Assembly: GCA_011800155.1 (NCBI GenBank)
Contig: CM022374.1
Location: forward strand, 2,542,001 to 2,606,000
Reading direction: 5' to 3'
Source: Flammulina velutipes
Taxonomy: Eukaryota > Basidiomycota > Agaricomycetes > Agaricales > Physalacriaceae
Length of the DNA: 64,000 nt
Made by a program: the position numbers and the translations under genes. Positions within the stretch are counted from its first letter, which is position 1, and each line of letters starts with the position of its first letter. Under the pieces are notes generated by a model. That model was given only the letters and a program-made list of their open reading frames with translations. It was not told the origin of the DNA and did no database searches. This document shows positions 45,454-57,023 of this stretch, in pieces.

Positions 45454-45744
45454 ATGTCCGAACTTCCCGCTGTCCTGCTCCCATCCTTCGACAAGATACC
45501 AACTCTGACTACAAGCAATGTTACTCCGACAATCGCCACGACCGCACCAGTGCTAGCCCCACCAGTCAACACAGAGGAGGGCTCTGCTTCCACTCCCACC
45601 TCCGAAGATGCCAGCTCCCTCAACAGAGGAGTCAAGCGCACGGCAAGCAAGGCGTCTCTGTCTGCTGCGGCAGAGTCCGATCGTCATGGCGCCCCCGCAA
45701 TATGGGACTCACTCAGTCGGGGCCACCCTATGCTATACAGATAA
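45454..45744 (+). CDS. Thr/Ala/Pro-rich ORF truncated by the palindromic element
   Basis: Frame MSELPAVLLPSFDKIPTLTT, then a low-complexity Thr/Ala/Pro region and RGVKRTASKASLSAAAESDR. It reads straight into the left end of the palindrome (45724) and stops 20 bases inside it. The native C-terminus is probably beyond the insertion or lost. It could be the N-terminal, nucleic-acid-binding ORF of the LINE whose C-terminus emerges on the other side, but the reverse-transcriptase core is absent between them. Confidence 0.35.
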   Translation: MSELPAVLLPSFDKIPTLTTSNVTPTIATTAPVLAPPVNTEEGSASTPTSEDASSLNRGVKRTASKASLSAAAESDRHGAPAIWDSLSRGHPMLYR

Positions 45745-48524
45745 CTAGTTAATAGGTGATAGTGGCGGGGCCAAATAACTAGTTGCCAGCTCTTATTAAT
45801 TAGGCCATTTTGGCAGGCTAATATGGCTGGCTGGCGGGCAGGGGGCGGGCTGGGATGGGGCGGGATGGGTCCCAAATATGGATAGGAATTGATGAGAGCA
45901 TGTAGGGATTGATGGGCAGGGGGAGGGGGAGCAGGGGATGGGGAAATGTGGCCACACATAAATCCGGACCTAGGGATTGATGGATACTGATGTCATTGAT
46001 TGCCCAGGGGGATGGGGGATGGGGATAGGAATTGTGGCACCAGGAAAATCCGGACCTAGGGTTTGATGGGGACAGGGGATGGGGGATGGGGACAGGGGAA
46101 ATGTGGCCACAGGAAAATCCGGACCTAGGGATTGATGGGAACTGATGGGATTGATGGGGGAGGGGATGGGGGATGGGGGCAGGGGGATTGGGGGCAGGGT
46201 ACAATTGTGGCACCAGGATAAATACTGGGCTATTGCCAGGGTATGAGGAGGGTGTAGTAGGGATGATTGTAGGTTGAAAAATAAAATTCTTTCTAACTAT
46301 CAGAAACATGAAAGGGGATGTGGCAGCTACTGAAACCAATAATAAAACGATGTGTGGCGCATTTTTAATCGAGGAGCACATACCTCGGATCGACCTGGGG
46401 TCGTTCTAGATGTCTTCCTATTGAAAAATGGATGTGTGCAGCACAAAGAACCATGTAAAAAGACGAAGATTTGGCTGAGAAACAAGTAGAACATTATTGA
46501 AAATCCATCAAAAAGCACCAAAAAGGGAGCAGCACTTTGCCCTCGCTTGGGGGTGACCTGGAACCACTTTTAGGTCGTCCAGACACCTTTGGGGCATTGT
46601 ATATGTCACTCAGTTAGGTCCCCAGGTCAACAGAACCCTTGGATATGATCAAAATGCCAAAAACCCGGACCACACAGCTTTGGGCCACACTATCAACTTG
46701 CCATGACCTGGGGACACCTTATATTCGAAGACATATGTATATAATGCTCTAATCATGAGTTAGATGAGGTCTGGAGTGTGAAAAATGCGGTCAGAACCTT
46801 GGATATAACCCAAATAATGTCCCCCAAGAAAGCACACATACTATCAACTTCTCCTGACCTCTGGGTCGTCCCAATGTATTCTATTATCATTATATATGAT
46901 GTATTAGCATCCCAGAGGTTCCCCCAGTGTGTCAAAATGCGAATATAAATGATACAACAATTTATATCCCCTCCTTCTACACCAAGAATCACCCCAACTA
47001 TCACACATCTGAGTGGTGGACTATTGATTTTAACATCATACAATGTGTTTTTAGGCTCCCAGAATATGTCCCAGGTTGAACACCCTTCAATATAGAGCAT
47101 GGACATTTGAGAATTAGTACAAGGATCATATCCTCACCATGTACCAAAGGGGTGTATCTTCGAGGTCTACCTATGACCTGGGCCCCAAGATATCATCTAT
47201 ATGATGTCAAATGACTATTAGAGCAGTCCTAAAGATGTAAATATGCGAACCAGTGGGTGTACTTGAGGAGAAAGGGTGAATAAGGGTTCACCTAGTATCA
47301 TGAATATTCGCATTTTGACACATTGGGGACACCTCTGGGATGCCAATACATCATATATAATGATAATAGAACACATTGGAACGACCCAGAGGTCAGGGGA
47401 AGTTGATGGTATGTGTGCTTTCTTGGGGGACATTATTTAGGGTATATCCAAGGTTTTGACCGCATTTTTCACACTCCAGACTTCATCTAACTCATGATTA
47501 GAGCATTATATACATATGTCTTCGAATATAAGGTGTCCCTAGGTCATGGCAAGTTGATAGTGTGGCCCAAAGCTGAGTGGTCCGGGTTTTTGGCATTTTG
47601 ATCATATCCAAGGGTTCTGTTGACCTGGGGACCTAACTGAGTGACATATACAATGCCCCAAAGGTGTCTGGACAACCTACAAGTGGTTCCAGGTCACCCC
47701 CAAGCGAGGGCAAAGTGCTGCTCCCTTTTTGGTGCTTTTTGATGGATTTTCAATAATGTTCTGCTTGTTTCTCAGCCAAATCTTCGTGTTTTTACATGGT
47801 TCTTTGTGCTGCACACATCCATTTTTCAATAGGAAGACATCTAGAACGACCCCAGGTCGATCCGAGGTATGTGCTCCTCGATTAAAAATGCGCCACACAT
47901 CGTTTTATTATTGGTTTCAGTAGCTGCCACATCCCCTTTCATGTTTCTGATAGTTAGAAAGAATTTTATTTTTCAACCTACAATCATCCCTACTACACCC
48001 TCCTCATACCCTGGCAATAGCCCAGTATTTATCCTGGTGCCACAATTGTACCCTGCCCCCAATCCCCCTGCCCCATCCCCATCCCCTCCCCCATCAATCC
48101 CATCAGTTCCCATCAATCCCTAGGTCCGGATTTTCCTGTGGCCACATTTCCCCTGTCCCCATCCCCCATCCCCTGTCCCCATCAAACCCTAGGTCCGGAT
48201 TTTCCTGGTGCCACAATTCCTATCCCCATCCCCCATCCCCCTGGGCAATCAATGACATCAGTATCCATCAATCCCTAGGTCCGGATTTATGTGTGGCCAC
48301 ATTTCCCCATCCCCTGCTCCCCCTCCCCCTGCCCATCAATCCCTACATGCTCTCATCAATTCCTATCCATATTTGGGACCCATCCCGCCCCATCCCAGCC
48401 CGCCCCCTGCCCGCCAGCCAGCCATATTAGCCTGCCAAAATGGCCTAATTAATAAGAGCTGGCAACTAGTTATTTGGCCCCGCCACTATCACCTATTAAC
48501 TAGTTATCTGTATAGCATAGGGTG
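45724..48524. mobile_element. 2.8-kb palindromic element with ~1.2-kb inverted arms
   Basis: Both ends read CACCCTATGCTATACAG inward, then a TAACTAGTTA palindrome. The left arm (45724 to about 46960) and right arm (about 47292-48524) are near-identical in inverse orientation, with scattered substitutions and small indels. The unpaired centre is about 330 bases. The outer 500 bases of each arm are G-rich on the left (GGGGATGGGGGATGGGG) and C-rich on the right. Interior coding is limited to mirrored short frames, so it looks non-autonomous. No target duplication is evident. It separates the 45454 ORF from the LINE C-terminus. Confidence 0.85.
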
Positions 48525-49272
48525 CATTGCTATTGAATACTGGCACTATGTCGCCACTCTGCCCCCCACTGAACTACCCGCAGCTGCCATGCGCGACTCT
48601 TTTACTCTATGCGGAGAGGGCCGGGTATCCTGGGCAAAAGAGCTCCGTGACAACCTGGCGAAGTTACCAGTGGGCGTGGTTAGCGCGACATGGTCTTTTG
48701 TGTGCGGGGAGCGAAAGGAATGGATCGATGACCTCAAGGGGAATGTTGTTCGCTCCTACGCCACATGGATGCGCGCGGAGATTGCTTCGAACGGGCGCCT
48801 GGAAGTACTTCGGGCGTGTGTACCAAGGGTATTCCCCTCATCGCTCCCCAGGTACCTCCTGGTCACCAACCCGGCACACCGCCGTGCCCTGACACGCTTG
48901 GTTTTCTCGGAGCACCCGCTGGCGGTTGAGATGCTTCGCCGTGGCGACCACTTCAGAACGCGTATGGAACGAGCAGATCGCTTATGCCGCTTCTGCTATG
49001 ACGAGGTAGAGGATGAGGTTCATGCGCTATGGAAGTGTGGGGCATGTGGACCTCTTGTGGACAGAAGGCGCCTTTTTGAGGGACTCGTTCACGGTGCCCC
49101 GGCCAGGATGCGAGCCGGTACTCTTGACTCCATAGCGGCGTTTCTCGACGACGAAATGTACTGCACGCCATTCGCTTCATACGTGTTTGATGTGTTCGAC
49201 ATCTTTTCTAGTGTACCACTTTATGTACCAGGTCGCTTTGTTATCCGGGGCAACCCCAACGACAGTGATTAA
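48525..49272 (+). pseudogene. C-terminal fragment of a LINE-type reverse transcriptase ORF
   Basis: The open frame enters from the palindrome arm and continues IAIEYWHYVATLPPTELPAA, WSFVCGERKEWIDDL, RRALTRLVFSEHPLAVEML and a CCHC knuckle, CRFCYDEVEDEVHALWKC (C-x2-C-x8-H-x4-C). It ends FVIRGNPNDSD with a stop at 49270-49272. This is the post-RT tail typical of fungal LINE proteins (zf-RVT-like). Endonuclease and RT domains are absent, so it is truncated at the 5' side exactly at the palindrome junction. Confidence 0.65.
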
Positions 49273-49504
49273 TGCACCTACTTGCCATCATTCTGTCCGT
49301 AGCTAGTGGCTGTCTGACCTGCCTGGCCTGGGGAGGCCTGGCAGGATACCTGGAGTGACCAGTCTGAACAACTGGTCTTAATTGTGAGAGTACATGAGGC
49401 TATTCCGATAGGAATGGTACGGACTGACTCTCCGGCTCTGGCCATCTAGGGAGGCGCTGACAGCCTTACGCCGACCTATGGGAGCAGTGCCTGTCGCTGT
49501 TTGT
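49273..49504 (+). other. 3' UTR of the LINE fragment
   Basis: 232 bases without a gene between the LINE stop codon and the (CCA)n tract. It contains a short GC-rich stem (GCCTGGCCTGG and CCTGGCAGG near 49321-49350), which could be the RNA structure recognised in target-primed reverse transcription. Confidence 0.45.
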
Positions 49505-49506
49505 TA

Positions 49507-49532
49507 CCCACCACCACCACCACCACCACCAC
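49507..49532 (+). repeat. (CCA)n tail
   Basis: Eight tandem CCA/CAC triplets end the LINE 3' region and abut the right 753-bp repeat directly. LINE-type elements often end in such simple repeats. Confidence 0.85.
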
Positions 49533-50282
49533 TGGGTGTTCGCCGCCCGTGAATCAGAAAAAGAATTAAAAAGAGAGAAAGATAGGATATACATCGTCCG
49601 GGTAAGTACAAGATGGCCCAGCGCCCGGGAATGTTTGCATTACATAGTGTGTCGTATGTAGAAAATAAGTGTCTACCATCAAATTTTCTTCGCGCGCACG
49701 CGCGGATGTTCCGTCTAGTGTGGCGCAAGCTATGATGCATATACCATACATCCAAATTCATTGACACGGGAATCAAAATTGTGGGACCAATGTCAGTCTC
49801 CATTTATAATACGCTACACACTATGTATATGGGCTATTGCCTATTAGTATTAGATATTTTTGTTTTTCAGAGACAGAGAAAGCTTTTCTGTGTCAATACT
49901 GTATGAAAGGTTAGTTCTGGTAACATAGTCAAGGAACATCAGAGCATTCATAATTGAAGTATGGCAATTTGAACCTATGAGCTGAAGCCTCCAACCGACT
50001 GGATAGATTACAGATGTGGCGGTGGGTTGGCTCAGAATAGCGCAGCGGCATATTTACATTCTTCCACGTGACGAGCCTTAGTATTAGAGAGGGTGACACA
50101 TTCACTATGCAGCTATGTAGCTCGCTATACGATGAAGCAATTGAATGTGGCGCGCCGCACCTAGCACCGGCATTGCGGCAATGGCTGATAGGCTCAGGGA
50201 CATGGCTGATAGGTCACGGCATGGCTGATAGGTTGCGGCATGGCTGATAGGTTCCCAGCACATCGCGTAATGAACCGATTTC
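49530..50282 (+). repeat. 753-bp perfect direct repeat, right copy
   Basis: Identical to 41694-42446. It begins at the end of the (CCA)n tail and ends AACCGATTTC, after which the flanks diverge: CCAGAGTGTATTC here, GGTTTATTATTC at the left copy. The intervening island is 7083 bases. Confidence 0.9.
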
Positions 50283-50906
50283 CCAGAGTGTATTCAAGGC
50301 AGAAAGAAGCATATGGTCCTGGGGTGACGAGTTAAATAGTGCACCTTCTTTGAATTTGAATAAAGACGAGTAAGAGACTTGCGCGCTGGACAAGGCTGGA
50401 CAATGGCTTGGCATCGCGTGTTGAGAGTTCATATCGTGAAAATGAAATTTCCCACAGCAACATCGTGCTCCCGATGCAATGCACATGAAATTTATACAAG
50501 ATTGATGATAGCCACTATAGCCGTAGTAGTCCAACCAGTAGAGCGGCAGAAGCTTATCCTGGGGTCAAAATCTGATGTGGCGTCGCCCCCACCGAGGCAC
50601 CCTCGGGTAAAGAATCCTTCAAGTGAATTCATGTCCCATTTACTACCGATACTACGCCACATCCGCCCGGCCTCGAGAAACCCAGAACTAGAACAGATCC
50701 ATTAACTATTTACTACGTTCAAACGCAAAAGAATAATCGTACAAGTAATTACTACCACACGCGAAAGCATTTCGAGAGAGAAAAGAACGATATAAACAAA
50801 TGTTATACAGTAAAAACACATATTACCCATTACAAAGTGAGGCCAGGTCCAAGTCGTTAAATGCAAATGCAAAACAGTGTGTGCGAGAGAGAGGGATCCA
50901 GAAGGA
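50283..50906. other. Intergenic, 3' side of the AreA-GATA-like gene
   Basis: About 620 bases with no supported gene. The start reads CCAGAGTGTATTCAAGG, an inverted near-copy of the TTCAATACACTGGG sequence that precedes the left 753-bp repeat. Confidence 0.4.
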
Positions 50907-53900
50907 TCATGAAGGATGATAATCCGCCGCCCAACTCTTGTTCCGCATCAAGTTGACTCTCCGGAACTCATTCCTCGACTGCTCGCGCTCATCCTCGAGC
51001 AGCGCAGACGTCGTCTCCACATCCCCGGCGTTCTTCTTCTCCGTAATCTTCACAACACTCGGTATTGACGAGATCGCGTTGCTGCTCTTGTTCCGACGGG
51101 GCGCAGACATCAACTGCTTGTCCATCTTGCGCTGCCAGATCAGGTTGGCGCGCACGCTCTCCGACATCTCCGTACGTAGCATCCATTGGCGGGTCGTCCG
51201 AGGCGAAACAGGTAGAGCAGCGATAGGCAAATTGTAAGGGAATGAAGGAGGAAGTGCGACTGGCTCGGTCATCGTCCGTCCCAAGGGAGGCGCTGTGGGT
51301 GGAGCGTTGTTTGCCTGAGGCATACTGGCACCCCGCCTCTCCCGACGATCTGCTGGTGGTGACTGCTCGACAAGACGCTCTGGGCGAATCGGATTCACGA
51401 TCGGCGCATTTGCGTTCCCTCCCCCGCCGCGTAGATTGCCAAATATAGCCTTCAACTTTTCCTGCGCAACCGAATTGGAGACGGTCAACGAGTTGTCCTC
51501 TCCATCCGTCTCGTCGTCGTCATCCATCTCTTGCTCCTCAGGCCGCGCCTTCGGTCGATAATCCCGCTTCTGTTTCTGGTCATGCTCCCTGTCCACAGTC
51601 CGCATGACACCCGACTCTCTGACACTCCCAACATGCACATTCGCCGCTACCGGTAATGCCATCGCACTCTGACTAGGATGCAGCATAGGCCCCGCTGACC
51701 GTATTCTCGTTCGCAAGTCACTACTCGAGTGCCCTCGTCGATAAGAATGCTCGTCTGGAGCTGACTGCGAGTCCGGATTCATAAGCTGGCTCAAAAAGCC
51801 AGAATTTGTCCGCGACAAATTAGAATAGCTGCGTTTGGGCAGCTTCGCAAATGTGAACAGTTCCTTCTGTCGCTCTGCCTCCTCAAAAGCCTCCCGAACG
51901 TCGTCCATCTGGAGGTGTTTCTGCATATCCGGTGGCATCTGCCGCCGATTTCTCGTGCGATTGTTATTTGGTGGCGGCGCAGCAGGCGGAGGAGCCTGAG
52001 CGCGCGCGCGCGATGACTGTCGTGCTGGGGAGGCTGAGCGAGCTTTTGGCCGAGTCGGTGGCGGCGCCTAGATCACAAATGAGAAATGTGTAAGATGAAA
52101 GCGTCAATTAACTGCTTACCTGAACTTGTTCCTCCTCTTCATCTTCGTCAGCAGATGTCCACTCCTCCTCTTCGTCTGATATTGTCTCCTCATCAGAGTC
52201 AACCAACACGATCTGTCTCGGTGCACCATGCGGATTTACGGCCTTCTCTTTGCCCTTGGAACTCGTCGTCGACTTCGGTGGTGACCGATTCGATGTCTGC
52301 GCAGGAGATGCAGCCTTCGCCTGAGGCACACTGGCGGAAGCTTTGGCGCCCTTGGTAGACGAAGCCTTAGAGGAGTCGCTCCTCGTTGGGCTGCCTTTGG
52401 CCATCGGAGTGAAAGCGCCTCGGAGAGTGTTCTGCATACGCATGGCCGCTTTCTCCTTAGCCAGTGTCTGCAAGTTGGTCGATGACTTGACGAAAGCTGC
52501 GTCGCGAGCTTTATTAGAGGGGCGGGTGACAGGAGCAGCCGATGTCGATGCTTTAGGGGGACTAAGAGCACGATTTAGGCCGAACACGGTGCGGGTCAGC
52601 TCCGGATGTGAACCCGACGCCTGCAGGCCGAACTGAGGCTCGTGGGTCGACTCCTCGGTGAAGTCAAAAATGACAGCGTCCTGGGCAGGCAACTGGCCAA
52701 CGGATGCCGTGCGACGAATCTGGCCATCCTTCTCCGCCTGTACCCGCAAGAACTCGCGCTGCTTGGCCATCTCCCGTTCTCTGGCCATGGTGAGCTCTCG
52801 GTCCAGAGCTGCCTTGCGCCTTTCCTCCTCCTCACTTTCTTTCTGCCGTTGCCGTTGCCATTCTCGTTCCCTCTCCCTAGCGATGAGACGCTCCTTTTCC
52901 TCCATTTCCCGACGATGTCTCAATTCGCGCTCCTGTTGCGATCGATGTTCCTCAGCCAGCTGACGATCTTCGGCCTCAAGGCGGTCTCGATCTGCGGTTG
53001 AAGGCACGCGAGAATGTCGAGGAATGGTGGGACGCTTTGCCGGTGCTGCGATTCGAAGTGTGTTGGTGTTACTGGTCGAGGTCAGGAGTTTGTCGGAAAT
53101 ATTTGTTTCACTTCGCGAGAAGGAAGGGGGGAGGTCCGCTGATGTCGTATTGGATGAGTGCTCGCTTGTTTCGTCTGGCGAATCCTGCGAGCTGCTGGAC
53201 GACGACCCTGAGGAACCTGACGTGCTCGACGAGGACGGAGATCCAGTAAAAAATTTCGGAGTCATGTCTGGCCTTAGCGATGAAGGGTTGACCCGGGGGC
53301 CTTGCCTTGGTGGAGGCATATGATTCTTTGGAGGAGGCAATTGTGACTGAGAATTAGGAAATGGTAGCCCAGTGGTGGTAGGAGGCAGAATGGGAGTTGC
53401 AGGTGGGGTAGGATGGGGCGTCGGATTAACCACCACGACACGTGGAAAGTCGGGATCTGCCGCCAATGTCCGGCGCGGCGTCATAGGTTGTTGCGGAGGA
53501 TCGTTCGCCGCCGTCGTTATCGATATCGTCGTCGTCACCCTCGATGTCGGCGTCGGCATTGGCGACCGTGGCCCTAGCGAAATCGTCTCCCGGCTGATGT
53601 CGTCGATGACCTTGCCTATACGCGCCCGCGTACTCGACGATGGCCCCGCTGTCAAAGGATTAGTGCTCGTCGTCCACCACAGCGATGGGCTCGCTTACCG
53701 TGCGTGTGGCCAGTGTTGTTCGTGTGGCTGAACGGCGGCGCAGTCCCCTCATCTGCTGGCGACTCGGGCGTCAGCGGCCTGTATGTTTGTGGATCAACAA
53801 GCTCGCGATGCCATAGACGCCACGATATATTCTCCAGGCGTCGTCCGTCTTGCAGACCGCTCTTGCACTTGGTGAACACTACAAACAGTCAGTACCCTAG

Positions 53901-54020
53901 CAGTAAACGAACCCATGTGGACGCACAGAGCCATAGATTGGATAGGGCGTCGTCGCCGTCAATGTCCTTGAGGACGTCGTGGGTGACGGTGAGGACTGGA
54001 TGTGGTAGAGCTCGTAGCAT
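50907..54020 (-). CDS. AreA GATA-like / DUF3295 regulatory protein
   Basis: Four exons (53927-54020, 53699-53878, 52120-53648, 50907-52067) join in phase to 987 residues. The N-terminus holds the short GATA_AreA-like motif (PF08550, formerly DUF1752): ALSNLWLLFTKCKSGLQDG then RRLENISWRLWHREL. A disordered Ser/Pro/Thr region follows, then a long Glu/Arg-rich coiled coil (about residues 310-430, EEKERLIAREREREWQRQR). The C-terminal half matches DUF3295 fungal proteins: IVLVDSDEETISDEEEEW, MQKHLQMDDVREAFEEAERQ, WQRKMDK and the end RRVNLMRNKSWAADYHPS. Such proteins act in nitrogen/carbon signalling in yeast relatives. Complete. Confidence 0.85.
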
Positions 54021-56365
54021 CTAGCAAGCGTCGACGTCGTGAACGACGACTGTGAGCGTCAGGTTGGTGGTCCGCGAAAAAGGCCCAATGTCGCTGTCGA
54101 GACGGTCCGGCTCAATCAACTGCTTCCGATCACGTGGATTACATAATATTTCTCCGCGACCTGTGACTGACACTGATCGGCTATTTCCGTTCTATCCCGC
54201 TTCATCTTTGCCACATTTTTCAGCGTTGCATCGATACGTCTTGTTGTCAGTGTCAGACGGACATGCCCGTGACTCGTTCTGCCTTATTCTGTCTTCCAGG
54301 TAATAATGCTAGCGGCCTCTGTGCGTAAGGACAGCCCGTTGCGTCTACCTGTGTGATCGGATCTCTGGCAGCAAGCAATACTAATGTTACAGCACTGAGG
54401 TACAGTCGCAATTGATTTAATGCGGGGAAGACGGGCCTAATCCTGATATGCTTTACTTGTAACCTGGGGAGACGATGCGGGGTAGACGCTACGCCTTGCC
54501 AACTCATTTCCGTCTATGGCAAGTCTACGGTACTAGCCTTTACCAAACTCGCCTCCGCCGGTCAACTGACCGACACCATGAATGGACACTGGTCATCTGA
54601 ACGCAGACGATCCCACCGCGGCACCTCGGAACGATACATTTCCTACTTCAACAACAACAGCTGCGTACCCACACATCACATCCAACAAAACGTGTTTGTG
54701 TGGTCGTCTCGTCCTGCCCGAACACGCCCATCAATGAAAACAATAACTCCTTGTTTTCTCAAACAGTCCAAACGACACCTTTTGACAGCGCCCACCATTG
54801 CCTTCTTGTTCTCGCTCTATTCTCTCGTAAACCCGAGGCTTATCACCCTGTCACCTAAACCACTCTAGCACGGTACAAGGGAATATTCATCGTGTCCTTC
54901 GCCGTTTATCCCGCATCCCCAACCGTTCATTCACCGCATCCAACCAGACATCCTTATCATGCTGTATTATTCATCGTTGACATTCCTCGTGCAACTCCTA
55001 CCCATCTTGCTCGCACGGTTCTTGAACCGGCAGTTTGCTTTTGTCTGGCTGATGGGGATACTCCGAGTCTGGGGGTACCATGGATTCACACAACCCAGAT
55101 CATCGCACGCCATCATCGACTCCGCCTCTCCGGACTCCCGCCCCAAGCCTTCACCACGGCAACAAAACAGTAACCGTCGGCGTGGACCTGAGCACGAGTC
55201 TACGTTGAGAGCTGGCTTTGATAGAACTTAGAAGTCTCTGTTGTGTATTCCCGAGCCTTGTAAAGAGCTTTGCAATCTACCGGTTCAGTAACCGTACCAC
55301 TGTCTTCCCTTGGCTTCTGGCCGCTTACGGTCCTGGCGGCGAACTCGTAGTACGTACCGCCAGCGGTTCGCAATGACGCGAGCCATACAGAGCCTTATCT
55401 CTCATTCAGGCTCATCTTCTCTACGCACGGCGCCTTGACCACCATCTCCGGGATTATGACCGATGCATCGTTGGTTACGCCACAGAACACACATGCTACC
55501 CCTTGGAGACTCTTGGATCGCTTCGGAACTTCTCTATTTTGGACGCGTCATTCCGGGGCTTTCAAATGTAATTCTGCAAGTTTGGTTCCTTATGTGGCGT
55601 CATATCGATATCGATAGCTGTCGTTGTCTTATTTCGCTGTACAAAATGAGAGAAAGGCTGTCTTAAACAAGCAACTACTGACGGTGGCTCATTGACGCGT
55701 AGGTATTCCGCCGGACGGCCATTCGGAAAATGTCTCTCAATGAACTACGCGTGTACGTAGAAGCCATGCTTTGCATATTTTGGCACTGAGGTTTTGTCGC
55801 CCAGAGTCTGTTCCAGGAACTGCCAGATAACAAAATGTTTGACTGCAGCGTCTATTAGAGCCTGTCTATGCATGTATAGCCAGCGCACATATAAAATCTG
55901 TTGAATTTTGAGCACTCTGAATCCGGCGTGAGAAAGTCATTAACCAGGCCAGAATGTTCCAAGAGCATGTACAATTAATTCTATTTGCTTGAGCTGTGTA
56001 ATATGGCCGTCAGCCTATCAAGAGAGCTCGAGTAGCGTCCTGGCACGCTTGACAGTACCATATATAATCGGTCTCCGCATGCTCCCAAGGCTCGTTATGT
56101 GGCGTGCTTTAGGTCCATAATTACATATGGAACTGAGCACACAGCGCAAATCTGGGATTTCCCGATAGCACATTTGTTTAGATGCCGCACTGTGAGGGTC
56201 GAGGACTCGACAGTTCGAGTTTCCAGGAACGAAGAAGTTATCAGAAAGATTTACGATTAGAGTAAGTACATTTTTCACAGATTCGGGCGGGCTAGGAATA
56301 CATAACTTTGGCTAGGTTGATTGTAAATCTCCCAGTAACAGCCTCTCCGCCGTCGCCGTTGCCGA
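54021..56365. other. Long intergenic region, 2.3 kb
   Basis: No gene model is convincing. The plus-strand frame 54959-55231 begins with a hydrophobic segment (MLYYSSLTFLVQLLPILL) and could be a small membrane protein of 90 residues, but nothing else supports it. The region between two minus-strand genes probably contains the promoter of the AreA-like gene near 54020-54400 and the terminator of the next gene near 56000-56360. Confidence 0.4.
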
Positions 56366-57023
56366 CTAGGCCCACAGCGATACCCGCACCTCGCATTTTC
56401 CCATCTGCATGTGGTACTTGAGGCCGTTCGCGTTGAGGTACGTCTGTTGACGACAGATCAGGTCAGGTAGACGGCAAGTTGCGAGCGAATGACACTAACC
56501 TTTATGCAACCATCTGTCTTCTGAACATGCTTAGAACACCCGGATCACAGTAAACGTAGGGAACAACATACGGAACAATGGAACTTGCGTGCTCGCCTGG
56601 AGACTCCTTTTCGGCGCTTCATTCCTACTGTGTCGGAGGTGGTTCGTTTACGTGGGGAGGATGGAAGCGGACTCGGAGAGGCGATGAGGCTGTCCTCCCG
56701 CGATGAGTCTGATGATGATGGGGACGACGAGAGACTTTGTGGGCAGATGCCAAGTATCGGAGGAGACGAGGGCTCGGGAGTTCTCGGGGTCAGATAATCA
56801 CGTTGAGGAGTAGTGTAGATGTCTGCGGGTAGGGAGTAGAGGTCATGGAGGATGTCATCAGTTGGAGAAGGAGACGCGTGCGCCACGGGGAGTGCGTCGA
56901 TAGCTGCGTGTGAATGGGAAGTTGGTAACTGGATTGGTACTCGGTGATCAGTAACAGATGACTTGTGATGAAGGAACATACAAAGTAGCGGTAGCTATCA
57001 GCGAGTGGATCGTCTTCAAACAT
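56366..57023 (-). CDS. C2H2 zinc-finger protein, SFP1/IEC1-like finger
   Basis: Four exons (56982-57023, 56572-56928, 56500-56520, 56366-56443) join in phase to 165 residues. It starts MFEDDPLADSYRYF. A Ser/Pro-rich linker (SLSSSPSSSDSSREDSL) contains proline-directed sites. A basic stretch, MKRRKGVSRRARKF, leads into a finger split over three exons: KFHCSKTDGCIKTY then LNANGLKYHMQMGKCE. The NANGLKYHM pattern is typical of fungal SFP1-like C2H2 regulators. The finger is C-x5-C-x12-H-x5-C, so the last ligand is Cys. It is probably a nuclear transcription factor. Confidence 0.7.

Noticed and set aside
46327..47923. Mirrored frames beginning MVLFDGFSIMF on both arms of the palindrome
   Set aside because: They are the same sequence read from the two inverted arms, are short and have no domain; treated as part of the element.
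52236..52835. Additional long minus-strand frames within the AreA-GATA-like gene
   Set aside because: They are alternative frames of one 1.5-kb exon whose correct phase is fixed by introns on both sides.
54959..55231. 90-residue plus-strand frame with a hydrophobic start
   Set aside because: It is isolated in a 2.3-kb intergenic region with overlapping contradictory frames and no recognisable family.
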